From Saprospiraceae bacterium (lineage in GTDB: Bacteria > Bacteroidota > Bacteroidia > Chitinophagales > Saprospiraceae), in NCBI GenBank assembly GCA_020528935.1, contig JAJDFU010000577.1, positions 1 to 8,864 of the forward strand: DNA of 8,864 nucleotides, given 5' to 3'. The first letter of the stretch is position 1. Every line of letters begins with the position of its first letter. A model generated the notes under the pieces. That model was not told where the DNA came from. It did no database searches and saw only the letters and a program-made list of their open reading frames with translations. Of the stretch, positions 1 to 6,294 are shown in pieces. The position numbers were made by a program, and so were the translations under genes.

Positions 1-5
1 GGTGC

Positions 6-26
6 GGTTTGGGAGTATCCCAAACC
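6..26. repeat. Short perfect hairpin, 9-bp stem
   Basis: GGTTTGGGA (6-14) and TCCCAAACC (18-26) are perfect reverse complements separated by GTA. There is no T-run after it on the plus strand, so a simple terminator reading is weak. It is the first of several compact hairpins in this leader region. Confidence 0.6.
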
Positions 27-62
27 ACATCGCGTCATGTATAAAATGCGCTCCCGTTAACC

Positions 63-85
63 CGGAAAATTCACCGAATTTTCCG
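63..85. repeat. Short perfect hairpin, 10-bp stem
   Basis: CGGAAAATTC (63-72) pairs perfectly with GAATTTTCCG (76-85) around a three-base ACC loop. It is directly followed by a second mini-hairpin, GCCC-GAA-GGGC (85-95). Confidence 0.6.
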
Positions 86-94
86 CCCGAAGGG

Positions 95-204
95 CTGACG
101 AATTGCAAAATTTTGTAAATCAAACCATTACGAATAATGCAGTTCAATTCTTACTGTTATTATCCGTACCCAAATTTGGGCCCACAAAATTTTGCAATGG
201 TCAG
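95..204. repeat. Long inverted repeat, about 20 paired bases per arm
   Basis: ATTGCAAAATTTTGT (102-116) is the exact reverse complement of 184-198. The match extends outward: CTGAC at 95-99 pairs with GTCAG at 200-204, leaving only a small internal mismatch (100-101 against 199). The 67-base interior holds its own small hairpin (CATTA-CGAA-TAATG, 126-139) and a perfect 12-base palindrome CCCAAATTTGGG (169-180). Each arm also contains the self-complementary CAAAATTTTG. The nested layout could be a folded RNA or a small non-autonomous element. No flanking target duplication was seen. Confidence 0.55.
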
Positions 205-235
205 GGTCTTAGATGCTGACAAGCATAGCTTCGTC

Positions 236-261
236 ATTATTCACGGTAATCCGTGAATAAT
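236..261. repeat. Perfect hairpin, 11-bp stem
   Basis: ATTATTCACGG (236-246) and CCGTGAATAAT (251-261) are exact reverse complements separated by TAAT. No T-run follows, so it does not look like an ordinary terminator. Confidence 0.6.
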
Positions 262-308
262 TCGGGTTAGCGGTATCGGGCCGAAGGCCGGCACATGCCG
301 CGAATGTT

Positions 309-355
309 CCGGCCTGGCTTGCCGTTAAATTGCTGTTAAAGCAAGGCCCGGCCGG
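309..355. repeat. Imperfect GC-rich hairpin
   Basis: CCGGCC (309-314) pairs with GGCCGG (350-355), and the pairing continues imperfectly inward with GCTTGC (317-322) against GCAAGG (341-346). The loop carries a short direct repeat, GTTAAA, at 324-329 and 335-340. Confidence 0.4.
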
Positions 356-513
356 CATCCATTCGATAGTTTTAAGCGGTTTATCCAGATAGCGAAAACC
401 GTTGCGGCTATTTGCCCATTCCAATGCAGCCGGGACGCACTTTGCGTTCGCCTACCTGTGGGGGCTACGCGAATAGTCCCTTTGGAATACGGGATCTTAT
501 CGAATGCACAGTC

Positions 514-2022
514 ATGAATAAAAAAGCCATATGGGCGATAATCGGTTTGATGAGTGCGGCAGTCATCGGTGTAGTGTGGCTGCAGATGGATCTCATTCGG
601 ACCGCTATCAAGGTCAACGAAGAGGAGTTTGACAAAAACGTCTACTCCGCGCTGAGCGAAGTGGCCGCCTCGCTGGTATACGAGCAGCGGCGCCAGGCCT
701 TTCGCATGTGGGGCAATGGTTTTGTGACCAACTACATGGAACGGGGAGAAGAAATGGGCCCCCTTCCCGAGCACGCTTCCGGCCTGTCGCTGCCCTTGCG
801 AACCAGCGGGAAAGATATGCTGGATCAATTGCTCAAGGAGCTGGCCGGGGTATGTACCTGCAAAAATTGCCTTTCGGATCCCTCCAATCCCTATCGCCAG
901 CTGCTGACCTTCTATACCCAGTCCATGCCGGCGCTGCCCCTGGAGGAGCGCATCAACCCCCGCCATTTGTATACGCTCCTCAGCCAGGAACTCGCCAACA
1001 AGGGCATAGACACGGAGTTTAATTACGGGGTGTATTCCCGGGCGAAAAAGAGTTTCGTCGTATTCAATGATCACTACGTGGTGGAGGATGCCCAGCCCAA
1101 GGAAGTGCTGCCCGGCTATCGAACTATCTTCAATTCCCGGTACCGGGTGCATCTTTTTCCCGAAGAAATGCCCTCGCCCGGCCTGCTCATGATCCACTTT
1201 CCCTCCCGGGGCTCTTTTCTGTGGCGGTCGCTCTGGCTCAATTTTCTGGGTTCCATGCTGTTTACAAGTATTATCCTGTTCAGTTTTGGCTACACCATAT
1301 ACGTGATCTTTCGGCAGAAAAAACTGTCGGAGATGAAGACAGACTTCATCAACAACATGACCCACGAGTTCAAGACGCCCATCGCTACCATTTCCCTGGC
1401 GGTGGACAGCATCAACAGCCCGCTGGTTGCATCGGATGAGGATAAGGTGCGGCGCTTTGCCGGCATCATCCAGCAGGAAAACCAGCGCATGAACAACCAG
1501 GTGGAAAAGGTGCTGCAAATGGCCCTGCTGGACCGCAAGGACTTTTCGCTCAAGTACACCAGCGTAGACCTGCACGAACTCATCCGGCAGGCAGCCGAGA
1601 ACATCACCTTGCAGGTGGAAAAGAAAGAAGGACAGGTGCAGCTCGATCTTCAGGCCGCGCAGCCCATGGTAGAGGCCGATCTCACGCACGTGTCCAACAT
1701 CCTGAACAATCTGCTGGACAACGCCAACAAGTACTCTCCCGAGCAGCCGGAGATCACCATAAGCACGCGCGACCGGGGCAAAGGCGTGGAGGTAGCGGTA
1801 AAGGATCAGGGCATTGGCATGAGCAAAGAGGCGCGCAAGCAGATCTTCGATAAATTCTACCGGGTGCCCACCGGCAACCTGCACGACGTCAAGGGCTTCG
1901 GCCTGGGCCTCAGCTACGTCAAGGCCATGATGATCGCGCACAAAGGCTACATTGAGGTGAAAAGTGAGCCGGGCAAGGGCAGTATGTTCATACTGTTCTT
2001 CCCGCATCGGCAGGAGCCCTAG
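514..2022 (+). CDS. Two-component sensor histidine kinase
   Basis: A 502-residue membrane histidine kinase. It should sense an unknown signal outside the inner membrane, autophosphorylate and pass phosphate to the response regulator encoded next. One transmembrane helix lies at about 4-23 and a second at 240-266, bracketing a sensor domain of about 215 residues with no named fold that I recognise. The HisKA H-box MTHEFKTP carries the phospho-acceptor His284. The ATPase domain has an N-box around Asn403 (LLDNANKY), a G1 box DQGIGM (431-436) and a G2 box GFGLGL (461-466), so the catalytic parts look intact. The sensor domain contains a CTCKNC cluster (Cys114, 116, 119). I chose the ATG at 514 because translation from there begins directly with a Lys-Lys plus hydrophobic helix. 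An in-frame ATG at 412 would add 34 residues of unrelated composition. The gene ends 98 bases before its regulator. Confidence 0.93.
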   Translation: MNKKAIWAIIGLMSAAVIGVVWLQMDLIRTAIKVNEEEFDKNVYSALSEVAASLVYEQRRQAFRMWGNGFVTNYMERGEEMGPLPEHASGLSLPLRTSGKDMLDQLLKELAGVCTCKNCLSDPSNPYRQLLTFYTQSMPALPLEERINPRHLYTLLSQELANKGIDTEFNYGVYSRAKKSFVVFNDHYVVEDAQPKEVLPGYRTIFNSRYRVHLFPEEMPSPGLLMIHFPSRGSFLWRSLWLNFLGSMLFTSIILFSFGYTIYVIFRQKKLSEMKTDFINNMTHEFKTPIATISLAVDSINSPLVASDEDKVRRFAGIIQQENQRMNNQVEKVLQMALLDRKDFSLKYTSVDLHELIRQAAENITLQVEKKEGQVQLDLQAAQPMVEADLTHVSNILNNLLDNANKYSPEQPEITISTRDRGKGVEVAVKDQGIGMSKEARKQIFDKFYRVPTGNLHDVKGFGLGLSYVKAMMIAHKGYIEVKSEPGKGSMFILFFPHRQEP

Positions 2023-2120
2023 GGAGGTGCGGAATTGTCAAAAATGCATTATCTTACAATAAGCCCGCGCCTTCATCTGTTTTAAGGGAGCGTAAATATT
2101 TAGCTAAAACTGCGGCATGC

Positions 2121-2840
2121 ATGGCTAGTCACAAGATCTTACTGGTGGAAGATGACCAGAACTTCGGAGATGTGCTTCGGTCATACCTGGTCATGCACGA
2201 TTACGAAGTAACCCTGGCCACGGATGGCGATGCCGGGGCGCAAGCGTATGAAGAGGAAGATTTTGACCTCTGCATATTCGATGTGATGATGCCGAAAAAG
2301 GACGGCTTCACGCTGGCCCGCGAGATTCGGGAAAAAGACGCCCAGATGCCGATCATTTTTCTCACGGCCAAGTCCATGAAAGAAGATGTGCTAAAGGGCT
2401 TCAAGATCGGCGCGGACGACTACATTGCCAAGCCTTTCAATTCCGAGGAGCTCCTGCTGCGCATCCAGGCCATTCTCAAGCGCAGCAAGCGCGCCGAGGC
2501 CGAGGAAGACATCAAGGAATTCGATATCGGCAAATTTCATTTTAACTATCCATTGAGAATTCTTACATTTGACCCAGGCGGTGTTGAAGAAGAGCAAATG
2601 AAGCTTTCGCCGAAAGAAGCGCAACTGCTCCGGCTCTTTGCCATGCGAATGAACGATATTCTCCCTCGCTCTGAAGCCCTGACGAAGATCTGGGGGGAAG
2701 ACAATTACTTCACTGCCCGCAGCATGGACGTTTTTGTGACCAAGCTGCGCAAATACCTGAAACGCGACGATAACATCGAGATTGTTAACATTCACGGAAA
2801 CGGCTTTCAGCTGCTGGTCAAAGCAGAAAATGAAGCTTAA
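2121..2840 (+). CDS. OmpR-family response regulator, DNA-binding
   Basis: A 239-residue transcription factor and the presumed partner of the histidine kinase just upstream. The receiver domain spans about 4-120: acidic pocket Asp11-Asp12, phospho-acceptor Asp54 in the strand ending DVMMP, Thr82 and Lys104 (AKPF), all the residues needed for phosphorylation. The C-terminal winged-helix domain (about 130-235) has the expected KLSPKEAQLLR start, the recognition-helix region ARSMDVFVTKLRKYL and the terminal wing IVNIHGNGFQLLV. Domain order and length are normal for the family. Target genes cannot be read from the sequence. The 98-base gap before it, with an AT-rich stretch around 2080-2100, leaves room for its own promoter, but I see no good consensus there, so co-transcription with the kinase is equally possible. 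It ends 30 bases before a strong terminator. Confidence 0.94.
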   Translation: MASHKILLVEDDQNFGDVLRSYLVMHDYEVTLATDGDAGAQAYEEEDFDLCIFDVMMPKKDGFTLAREIREKDAQMPIIFLTAKSMKEDVLKGFKIGADDYIAKPFNSEELLLRIQAILKRSKRAEAEEDIKEFDIGKFHFNYPLRILTFDPGGVEEEQMKLSPKEAQLLRLFAMRMNDILPRSEALTKIWGEDNYFTARSMDVFVTKLRKYLKRDDNIEIVNIHGNGFQLLVKAENEA

Positions 2841-2870
2841 GAATTAATTTGTTTTTGGGATTATGATTTC

Positions 2871-2902
2871 AGCCGCTGCACCCTGGGTGTAGCGGCTTTT
2901 TT
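2871..2902 (+). terminator. Intrinsic terminator after the response regulator
   Basis: AGCCGCT (2871-2877) pairs with AGCGGCT (2891-2897). The stem continues inward through a G-T wobble into CACCC/GGGTG around a tight loop, and six T residues follow (2897-2902). It closes the kinase/regulator unit and separates it from pyrD. Confidence 0.85.
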
Positions 2903-2942
2903 ACGCCCCGGGCTGCCGTTTCCGTCAATCAAACCGAGCTGC

Positions 2943-4010
2943 GTGTACCGCTATTTGTTTCAACCCCTTGCATTTTTGATCGCACCGGAGCGCGCCCATG
3001 CCCTCACGGTGTTTTTGCTCAAGCTGGCATTAGCCGTTCCCGGATTGGGCGCGGTACTCCGCCGCAGCTGGCAGGCACCGCCGGCACCGGAATTGAAACG
3101 GGAACTCTTCGGCCTCACCTTCCCCAATCCGGTGGGCCTGGCTGCCGGCTTCGACAAGGACGGCAAGGCTTTGGCGGCTATGAGCGCGCTGGGTTTCGGC
3201 TTTATCGAGCTGGGTACGGTGACTCCCCGGCCGCAAGCGGGAAATGCACGCCCGCGCCTGTTTCGGCTCAAACAGGACCGGGCGCTCATCAACCGCATGG
3301 GGTTTAACAACGAAGGCGTGGACGCCCTGGTCAGCCGCCTGAAGAAGGGGCGCCCTCCCGGGCTGATCGTAGGCGGAAATATTGGAAAAAACAAGACCAC
3401 CCCAAACACAGAGGCCGTCCGGGACTACCTGTACTGTTTCGAGCGCCTGTTCCCCTATGTGGATTACTTCGTGGTCAACGTCAGCTCGCCGAATACCCCA
3501 AACCTGCGGGAGCTTCAGGAAAAAGCGCCCCTTACCAGGCTGCTGGGCCGGCTCCAGGAACGCAACCGGGCCATGCCGGCTCCCAAACCCCTGTTGCTCA
3601 AGATCGCCCCCGACCTCAGTGAGGCGCAGCTGGATGACATCATTGCCATCGCCCGGGAAACCCAACTGTCCGGCATCATCGCCACCAATACGACTATTTC
3701 CAGATCGGGGCTGACCGAACCGCAGGAGCGCCTGGAAAAAATCGGCTCCGGAGGGCTTTCCGGTCAGCCCCTGAGGAAACGTTCTACCTCGGTTATTCGT
3801 TATATATATAGAAAAACCAATGGCACACTTCCCATTATCGGAGTGGGTGGGATTTGTTCTGCAGAGGATGCACTCGAAAAATTGAACGCGGGCGCCAGCC
3901 TGATTCAGATCTATTCGGGGCTGGTTTATGAAGGGCCCATGTTGATCCGAAAAATCAATAAGGCTATTCAGGCCGCTGAATTGGAGAAGCCAATCGAAGA
4001 TGCCGTCTGA
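2943..4010 (+). CDS. pyrD: Dihydroorotate dehydrogenase (quinone), class 2
   Basis: This flavoenzyme oxidises dihydroorotate to orotate in de novo pyrimidine synthesis and passes electrons to membrane quinone. The product is 355 residues, a normal class 2 length. The N-terminal 40 residues form the hydrophobic helical extension with PERAH, typical of the membrane-associated quinone-using class. FMN and substrate motifs follow in order: GLAAGFDKDG (65-74), GTVTPRPQ (91-98), NRMGFNNEG (117-125), GNIGKNK (145-151) and NVSSPNTPNLR (179-189), where Ser182 is in the catalytic-base position. Lys220 comes next (LLLKIAPD), then GGLSGQPL and GVGGICSAEDA. The start is GTG at 2943: no in-frame ATG lies nearby, and translation from GTG gives the MYRYLFQPLAFL start expected for the family. 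It begins 40 bases after the upstream terminator, so its promoter must be short, overlap that terminator or depend on readthrough. Confidence 0.96.
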   Translation: MYRYLFQPLAFLIAPERAHALTVFLLKLALAVPGLGAVLRRSWQAPPAPELKRELFGLTFPNPVGLAAGFDKDGKALAAMSALGFGFIELGTVTPRPQAGNARPRLFRLKQDRALINRMGFNNEGVDALVSRLKKGRPPGLIVGGNIGKNKTTPNTEAVRDYLYCFERLFPYVDYFVVNVSSPNTPNLRELQEKAPLTRLLGRLQERNRAMPAPKPLLLKIAPDLSEAQLDDIIAIARETQLSGIIATNTTISRSGLTEPQERLEKIGSGGLSGQPLRKRSTSVIRYIYRKTNGTLPIIGVGGICSAEDALEKLNAGASLIQIYSGLVYEGPMLIRKINKAIQAAELEKPIEDAV

Positions 4011-4358
4011 AAGCCGGCGAACTTCGAGATGGAACAAGCGGGATAGGCAAAGGCGGAAAAAGGGTAAGAAGCTTGCGAATGCGCCCTGATATCTGATGCG
4101 ATGTAATGCGGGATCGAGCGTGGGACGAGAAGGATTCTTGCGGTATAAGAAACGGATTCCAGGTGCCAGACGAGGTTCAGTAATGGGGGCCGACGGGATG
4201 TTCTCCGCCTGAAGAGTAGCCTTGGAGGTCATTTTTCGAAGAAAGGGAATCTGTTTTTTGCTCTGCCTGGTATTCGCGCATTGGCATGATGCTATTTCAA
4301 GGATATAATGACCTTTTTCGGTTGGCATTTTATCCTTGAAACCGGTAGGAGGTCAGCT
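4011..4358. other. Intergenic gap between pyrD and a small membrane protein gene
   Basis: About 350 bases with no supported gene. The first 280 bases show no coding signature or clear terminator for pyrD. The last 65 hold the hairpin at 4295-4341 and the ribosome binding site for the leader ORF. A minus-strand open frame starting at 4328 runs back into antisense pyrD and looks accidental. Confidence 0.5.
4295..4341 (+). promoter_or_regulatory. Long hairpin directly upstream of a Shine-Dalgarno
   Basis: TTTCAAGGATATAATG (4295-4310) pairs with CATTTTATCCTTGAAA (4326-4341) at 15 of 16 positions, with a further CC/GG pair inside (4312-4313 with 4324-4325). The loop includes TTTTTCGG. It ends five bases before AGGAGG (4347-4352). 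Its position suggests control of translation or transcription of the leader ORF and small membrane protein, or a processed 5' end. This is inference from geometry only. Confidence 0.45.
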
Positions 4359-4403
4359 ATGGAAAAACTTTTTTATAACCCCCAAAACCAAACCCGATGT
4401 TAA
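4347..4403 (+). CDS. 14-codon leader ORF with a strong ribosome binding site
   Basis: AGGAGG (4347-4352) sits six bases before ATG 4359, which opens a 14-residue frame, MEKLFYNPQNQTRC, ending at TAA 4401-4403. Bacteroidota genes seldom carry so strong a Shine-Dalgarno. The stop lies within the first codons of the 53-codon gene starting at 4397 (seven-base overlap, different frame), the arrangement expected for translational coupling. The peptide itself resembles nothing I know. Its likely job is to deliver ribosomes to the next start rather than to act as a protein. The feature start given includes the ribosome binding site; the coding part is 4359-4403. Confidence 0.35.
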   Translation, partial: RRSAMEKLFYNPQNQTRC

Positions 4404-4558
4404 TAGGAATTGTACTGCTCTTGATCGGGCTTATACTGTTCTACCTGGTAAATGAACGTCACAGTGCGGTGTACAAAGATCACCGCTTTTGGCTGGTACT
4501 CATAGCCACGGCGATCTTGCTGGCGAGTTTCACCGTTCGCTATTACGGCTTTTTTTAA
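4397..4558 (+). CDS. Small two-helix membrane protein, 53 residues
   Basis: An uncharacterised 53-residue protein: a hydrophobic N-terminal helix (about 2-18, MLIGIVLLLIGLILFYLV), a short polar charged turn (NERHSAVYKDHR, 19-30) and a second hydrophobic helix (about 31-46), ending SFTVRYYGFF. It should be an inner-membrane hairpin protein. I recognise no family. Support comes from the clean two-helix pattern, the in-frame stop at 4556-4558 and the leader ORF with AGGAGG overlapping its start. No Shine-Dalgarno lies immediately before its own ATG, which fits either coupling or normal Bacteroidota practice. It converges on nadC with six bases between the two stop codons. Function unknown; a chance ORF is possible but less likely given the hydrophobic pattern. 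Confidence 0.6.
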   Translation: MLIGIVLLLIGLILFYLVNERHSAVYKDHRFWLVLIATAILLASFTVRYYGFF

Positions 4559-4564
4559 ACCGGA

Positions 4565-5422
4565 TCAGCCCACGATCTTCAGACTGAGATCGAGGCTGGC
4601 GGCGGAGTGCGTAAGCGCTCCTACGCTGATGTAGTCCACACCGGTGAGGGCTGTTTCCCGTACATTGTGAATATTGATCCCTCCGGAGGCCTCTGTCTCG
4701 AATTGCCCGTTTACGGTGGCAACGGCTTCCTTTAGCAACAGCAGTTCGAAATTGTCCAGCATGATCCGGTCTATGCGACCGGCGTCCAGCGCTTCGTGCA
4801 GCTCCACCAGGTTTCGCACTTCCACGGTCACCTTGAGGTCGTTCAGGCCATGGGCTTTCTTGTATTCCGCTACCTGCGCTATCGCCCGGCCCACGCCGCC
4901 GCAGGCTTCAATGTGGTTATCCTTGATCATGAACCAATCGTACAGCCCGTAGCGGTAGTTGTGGCAGCCGCCCAGGCGGACGGCTTCCTTCTCCAGGAAG
5001 CGAAGCAGGGGGGTGGTCTTGCGGGTGTCCAGGATTTTCACGGGCAGGTCTTCCACTTCGAACGCAAAGCGATTGGACTGGGTCGCGATGCCGCTCATGC
5101 GCTGCATGAGGTTGAGGCACACGCGTTCGGCCTTGAGCAGGGCGCGCGTGTTGCCGCTCACTTCGAAGGCAACATCTCCCGGGCTGATGGCCTCGCCGTC
5201 CGCTTTGAAGGCCGTGAAGCGATGCCCGGGAGCTACCAGCTCAAAGAGGCGCCGGGCCGGGCCCATGCCGGCCAGTATGCCGGGATCCTTGACCAGCAGC
5301 TGGGCCTTGGCTTGCGCATCGGAAGGGATGCAGGCCAGCGAGGTCACATCGCCCTGGCCTACGTCCTCTTCCAGTGCCTGTTTCAAAAAGCGATCGAGTT
5401 GTTCTTGAACGGACTGCGCCAT
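4565..5422 (-). CDS. nadC: Nicotinate-nucleotide pyrophosphorylase (quinolinate phosphoribosyltransferase)
   Basis: This cytosolic enzyme converts quinolinate and PRPP to nicotinate mononucleotide, CO2 and pyrophosphate, the step joining de novo NAD synthesis to the common pathway. The protein is 285 residues, normal for the family. An N-terminal alpha/beta sandwich (about 1-115) contains ERVCLNLMQRMSG with Arg100. It is followed by the barrel with DTRKTTP (132-138; Arg134, Lys135), RLGGCHNYRYGL (149-160; His154), MIKDNHI (165-171; Lys167), VEVRN with Glu201, DRIMLDNF with Asp223, EASGGI (244-249) and the closing DYISVGALTHS phosphate-binding region. Every expected substrate contact is present. 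The ATG at 5422 lies 19 bases after the stop of the upstream barrel protein on the same strand, so the two are probably co-transcribed. No terminator is visible after its stop, which almost touches the convergent small membrane protein gene. Confidence 0.96.
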   Translation of the reverse strand: MAQSVQEQLDRFLKQALEEDVGQGDVTSLACIPSDAQAKAQLLVKDPGILAGMGPARRLFELVAPGHRFTAFKADGEAISPGDVAFEVSGNTRALLKAERVCLNLMQRMSGIATQSNRFAFEVEDLPVKILDTRKTTPLLRFLEKEAVRLGGCHNYRYGLYDWFMIKDNHIEACGGVGRAIAQVAEYKKAHGLNDLKVTVEVRNLVELHEALDAGRIDRIMLDNFELLLLKEAVATVNGQFETEASGGINIHNVRETALTGVDYISVGALTHSAASLDLSLKIVG

Positions 5423-5441
5423 AGGTACAAACCGGTAGTTT

Positions 5442-6176
5442 TTAAAACAAAACGCCGATCCGGATCGTGAATCGGTTCAGTTTGGTTTTGGAATCATCGC
5501 TGAGGGCAACGCCGGGGCGCTCGGGATCAAAAACGTTGTCGGATTGATCCTTACTGATATCGACGATGCCAAACAACAGGTTGAAGCCACCCACCAGGTG
5601 TGTGCCCTCGGAGATTTCATACTCCAGTCCGCCGCCTATGCCGATGCCCATATTGAACAGGTTCACTTCCCGGCGAATATCCAGGTCCTCGATTTCTCCG
5701 CCGGAATTGGGGCCTTCCAGTTTGCCCTTGGCCTGGGTCTTAAAACCGAAAAGCACATTGGGTTGAATGAAGTAGCGGATGTAGCCGTACTGGCGGGTGC
5801 GCATCTTGAGTCCTATGGGGACTTCGACGTATTGAATGTTGTATTTCAGCTCGGTATTGGCTGCCAGCGTATCGGGCGCCGGAAATTTATCGGTTTCCGG
5901 CCAGTAGCGACCGGGTAAGCGGTGTTGCAGGTCGCCGCCCTGATTGAAAGAGAATCCGGCGCCAAACGTGAAGGCGTAGTTCTCTTGAAAGAAGTACTCG
6001 GCCATGAGGCCCAGGGATACCCCCAGGTTGGAGCCGCTGCCTTCTATGTTGCGGTTGTTGTCGCTGAGCCAGCCGATGGTAGGACTCACCTGGAATCCGA
6101 ACTTGAGTCCCGTATCTTGTGCCGACATACCGACGGCAAAACCGGCGAATGCGAGGAAAAGGATGAGTTTCTTCAT
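5442..6176 (-). CDS. Outer-membrane beta-barrel protein, PorT/OMP-like
   Basis: A 244-residue secreted envelope protein. It opens with MKKLILFLAF and a hydrophobic stretch ending GMSAQ, a Sec signal peptide with likely cleavage after Ala19. The mature part is a run of alternating amphipathic strands rich in Gly and aromatics (for example NLGVSLGLMAEYFF, YAFTFGAGFSF, YNIQYVEVPIGLKM) and ends in IRIGVLF with a terminal Phe, the usual signal for barrel insertion. This fits the Bacteroidota 'outer membrane protein beta-barrel' family that includes PorT-like proteins of about 8 strands. I do not claim it is PorT itself, since no neighbour supports that. The stretch before its ATG is A-rich on the coding strand, as is common for translation starts in this phylum. 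It lies 19 bases upstream of nadC and is divergent from gldB. Confidence 0.85.
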   Translation of the reverse strand: MKKLILFLAFAGFAVGMSAQDTGLKFGFQVSPTIGWLSDNNRNIEGSGSNLGVSLGLMAEYFFQENYAFTFGAGFSFNQGGDLQHRLPGRYWPETDKFPAPDTLAANTELKYNIQYVEVPIGLKMRTRQYGYIRYFIQPNVLFGFKTQAKGKLEGPNSGGEIEDLDIRREVNLFNMGIGIGGGLEYEISEGTHLVGGFNLLFGIVDISKDQSDNVFDPERPGVALSDDSKTKLNRFTIRIGVLF

Positions 6177-6294
6177 GGTGTTTTTTAAGGTTTTTGTTTT
6201 GGAAAAAAGGGAAAATACGATGGCTCCGGTGGGAAGCGTTATGCAATTGCTTTGGACATCCTTGATTCGCGGGTAAAGGTAAAGAATAAATGAT
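6177..6294. promoter_or_regulatory. Divergent intergenic region between barrel protein and gldB
   Basis: These 118 bases must hold the start signals for both the minus-strand barrel gene and plus-strand gldB. On the minus strand TACCTTTA (6279-6272) matches the TAnnTTTG -7 element at seven of eight positions, but no TTTG lies at the right distance upstream. On the plus strand I see no good -7 element. The 40 bases next to the barrel start are strongly A-rich on its coding strand. Confidence 0.35.

Larger units (their letters stand above)
1..513. other. Intergenic region rich in inverted repeats, no convincing gene
   Basis: No reading frame here looks like a recognisable protein. The stretch is AT-richer than the genes to its right over its first 260 bases and contains many perfect or near-perfect inverted repeats: 6-26, 63-85, 85-95, 95-204, 126-139, 213-226, 236-261, 279-289 and 309-355. 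Several have three- or four-base loops, including two GAA loops at 89-91 and 283-285. A 71-codon minus-strand frame (424-209) is open but matches nothing I know. I see no clear Bacteroidota-type promoter for the kinase gene downstream. The region could be a structured RNA, a repeat element or a degenerate gene remnant; the sequence alone does not decide. Confidence 0.6.

Noticed and set aside
324..340. GTTAAA direct repeats as integron attC-like core sites
   Set aside because: They lack the full GTTRRRY core and the paired complementary core expected for attC, and no integrase or cassette gene is nearby.
209..424. 71-codon minus-strand ORF in the leader region
   Set aside because: It is open but resembles no family I know, and the hairpins inside it (236-261, 309-355) suggest structure rather than coding. 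Kept only as a remark.
412..513. Upstream in-frame ATG for the histidine kinase
   Set aside because: It would add 34 residues before the membrane helix with composition unlike a kinase N terminus. ATG 514 begins directly with MNKK and the helix.
325..2007. 560-codon antisense ORF over the kinase
   Set aside because: The plus strand carries a complete set of kinase motifs; the antisense frame is a by-product of GC-rich codon use and shows no recognisable domain.
2035..2057. Possible promoter TTG...TATCTTAC before the response regulator
   Set aside because: The spacing between the boxes is only 12 bases and the second box matches poorly, outside the usual range for Bacteroidota promoters.
3030..4328. 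432-codon antisense ORF over pyrD and the following gap
   Set aside because: Most of it is antisense to an intact pyrD, and the remainder starts inside the hairpin at 4295-4341 without a recognisable product.
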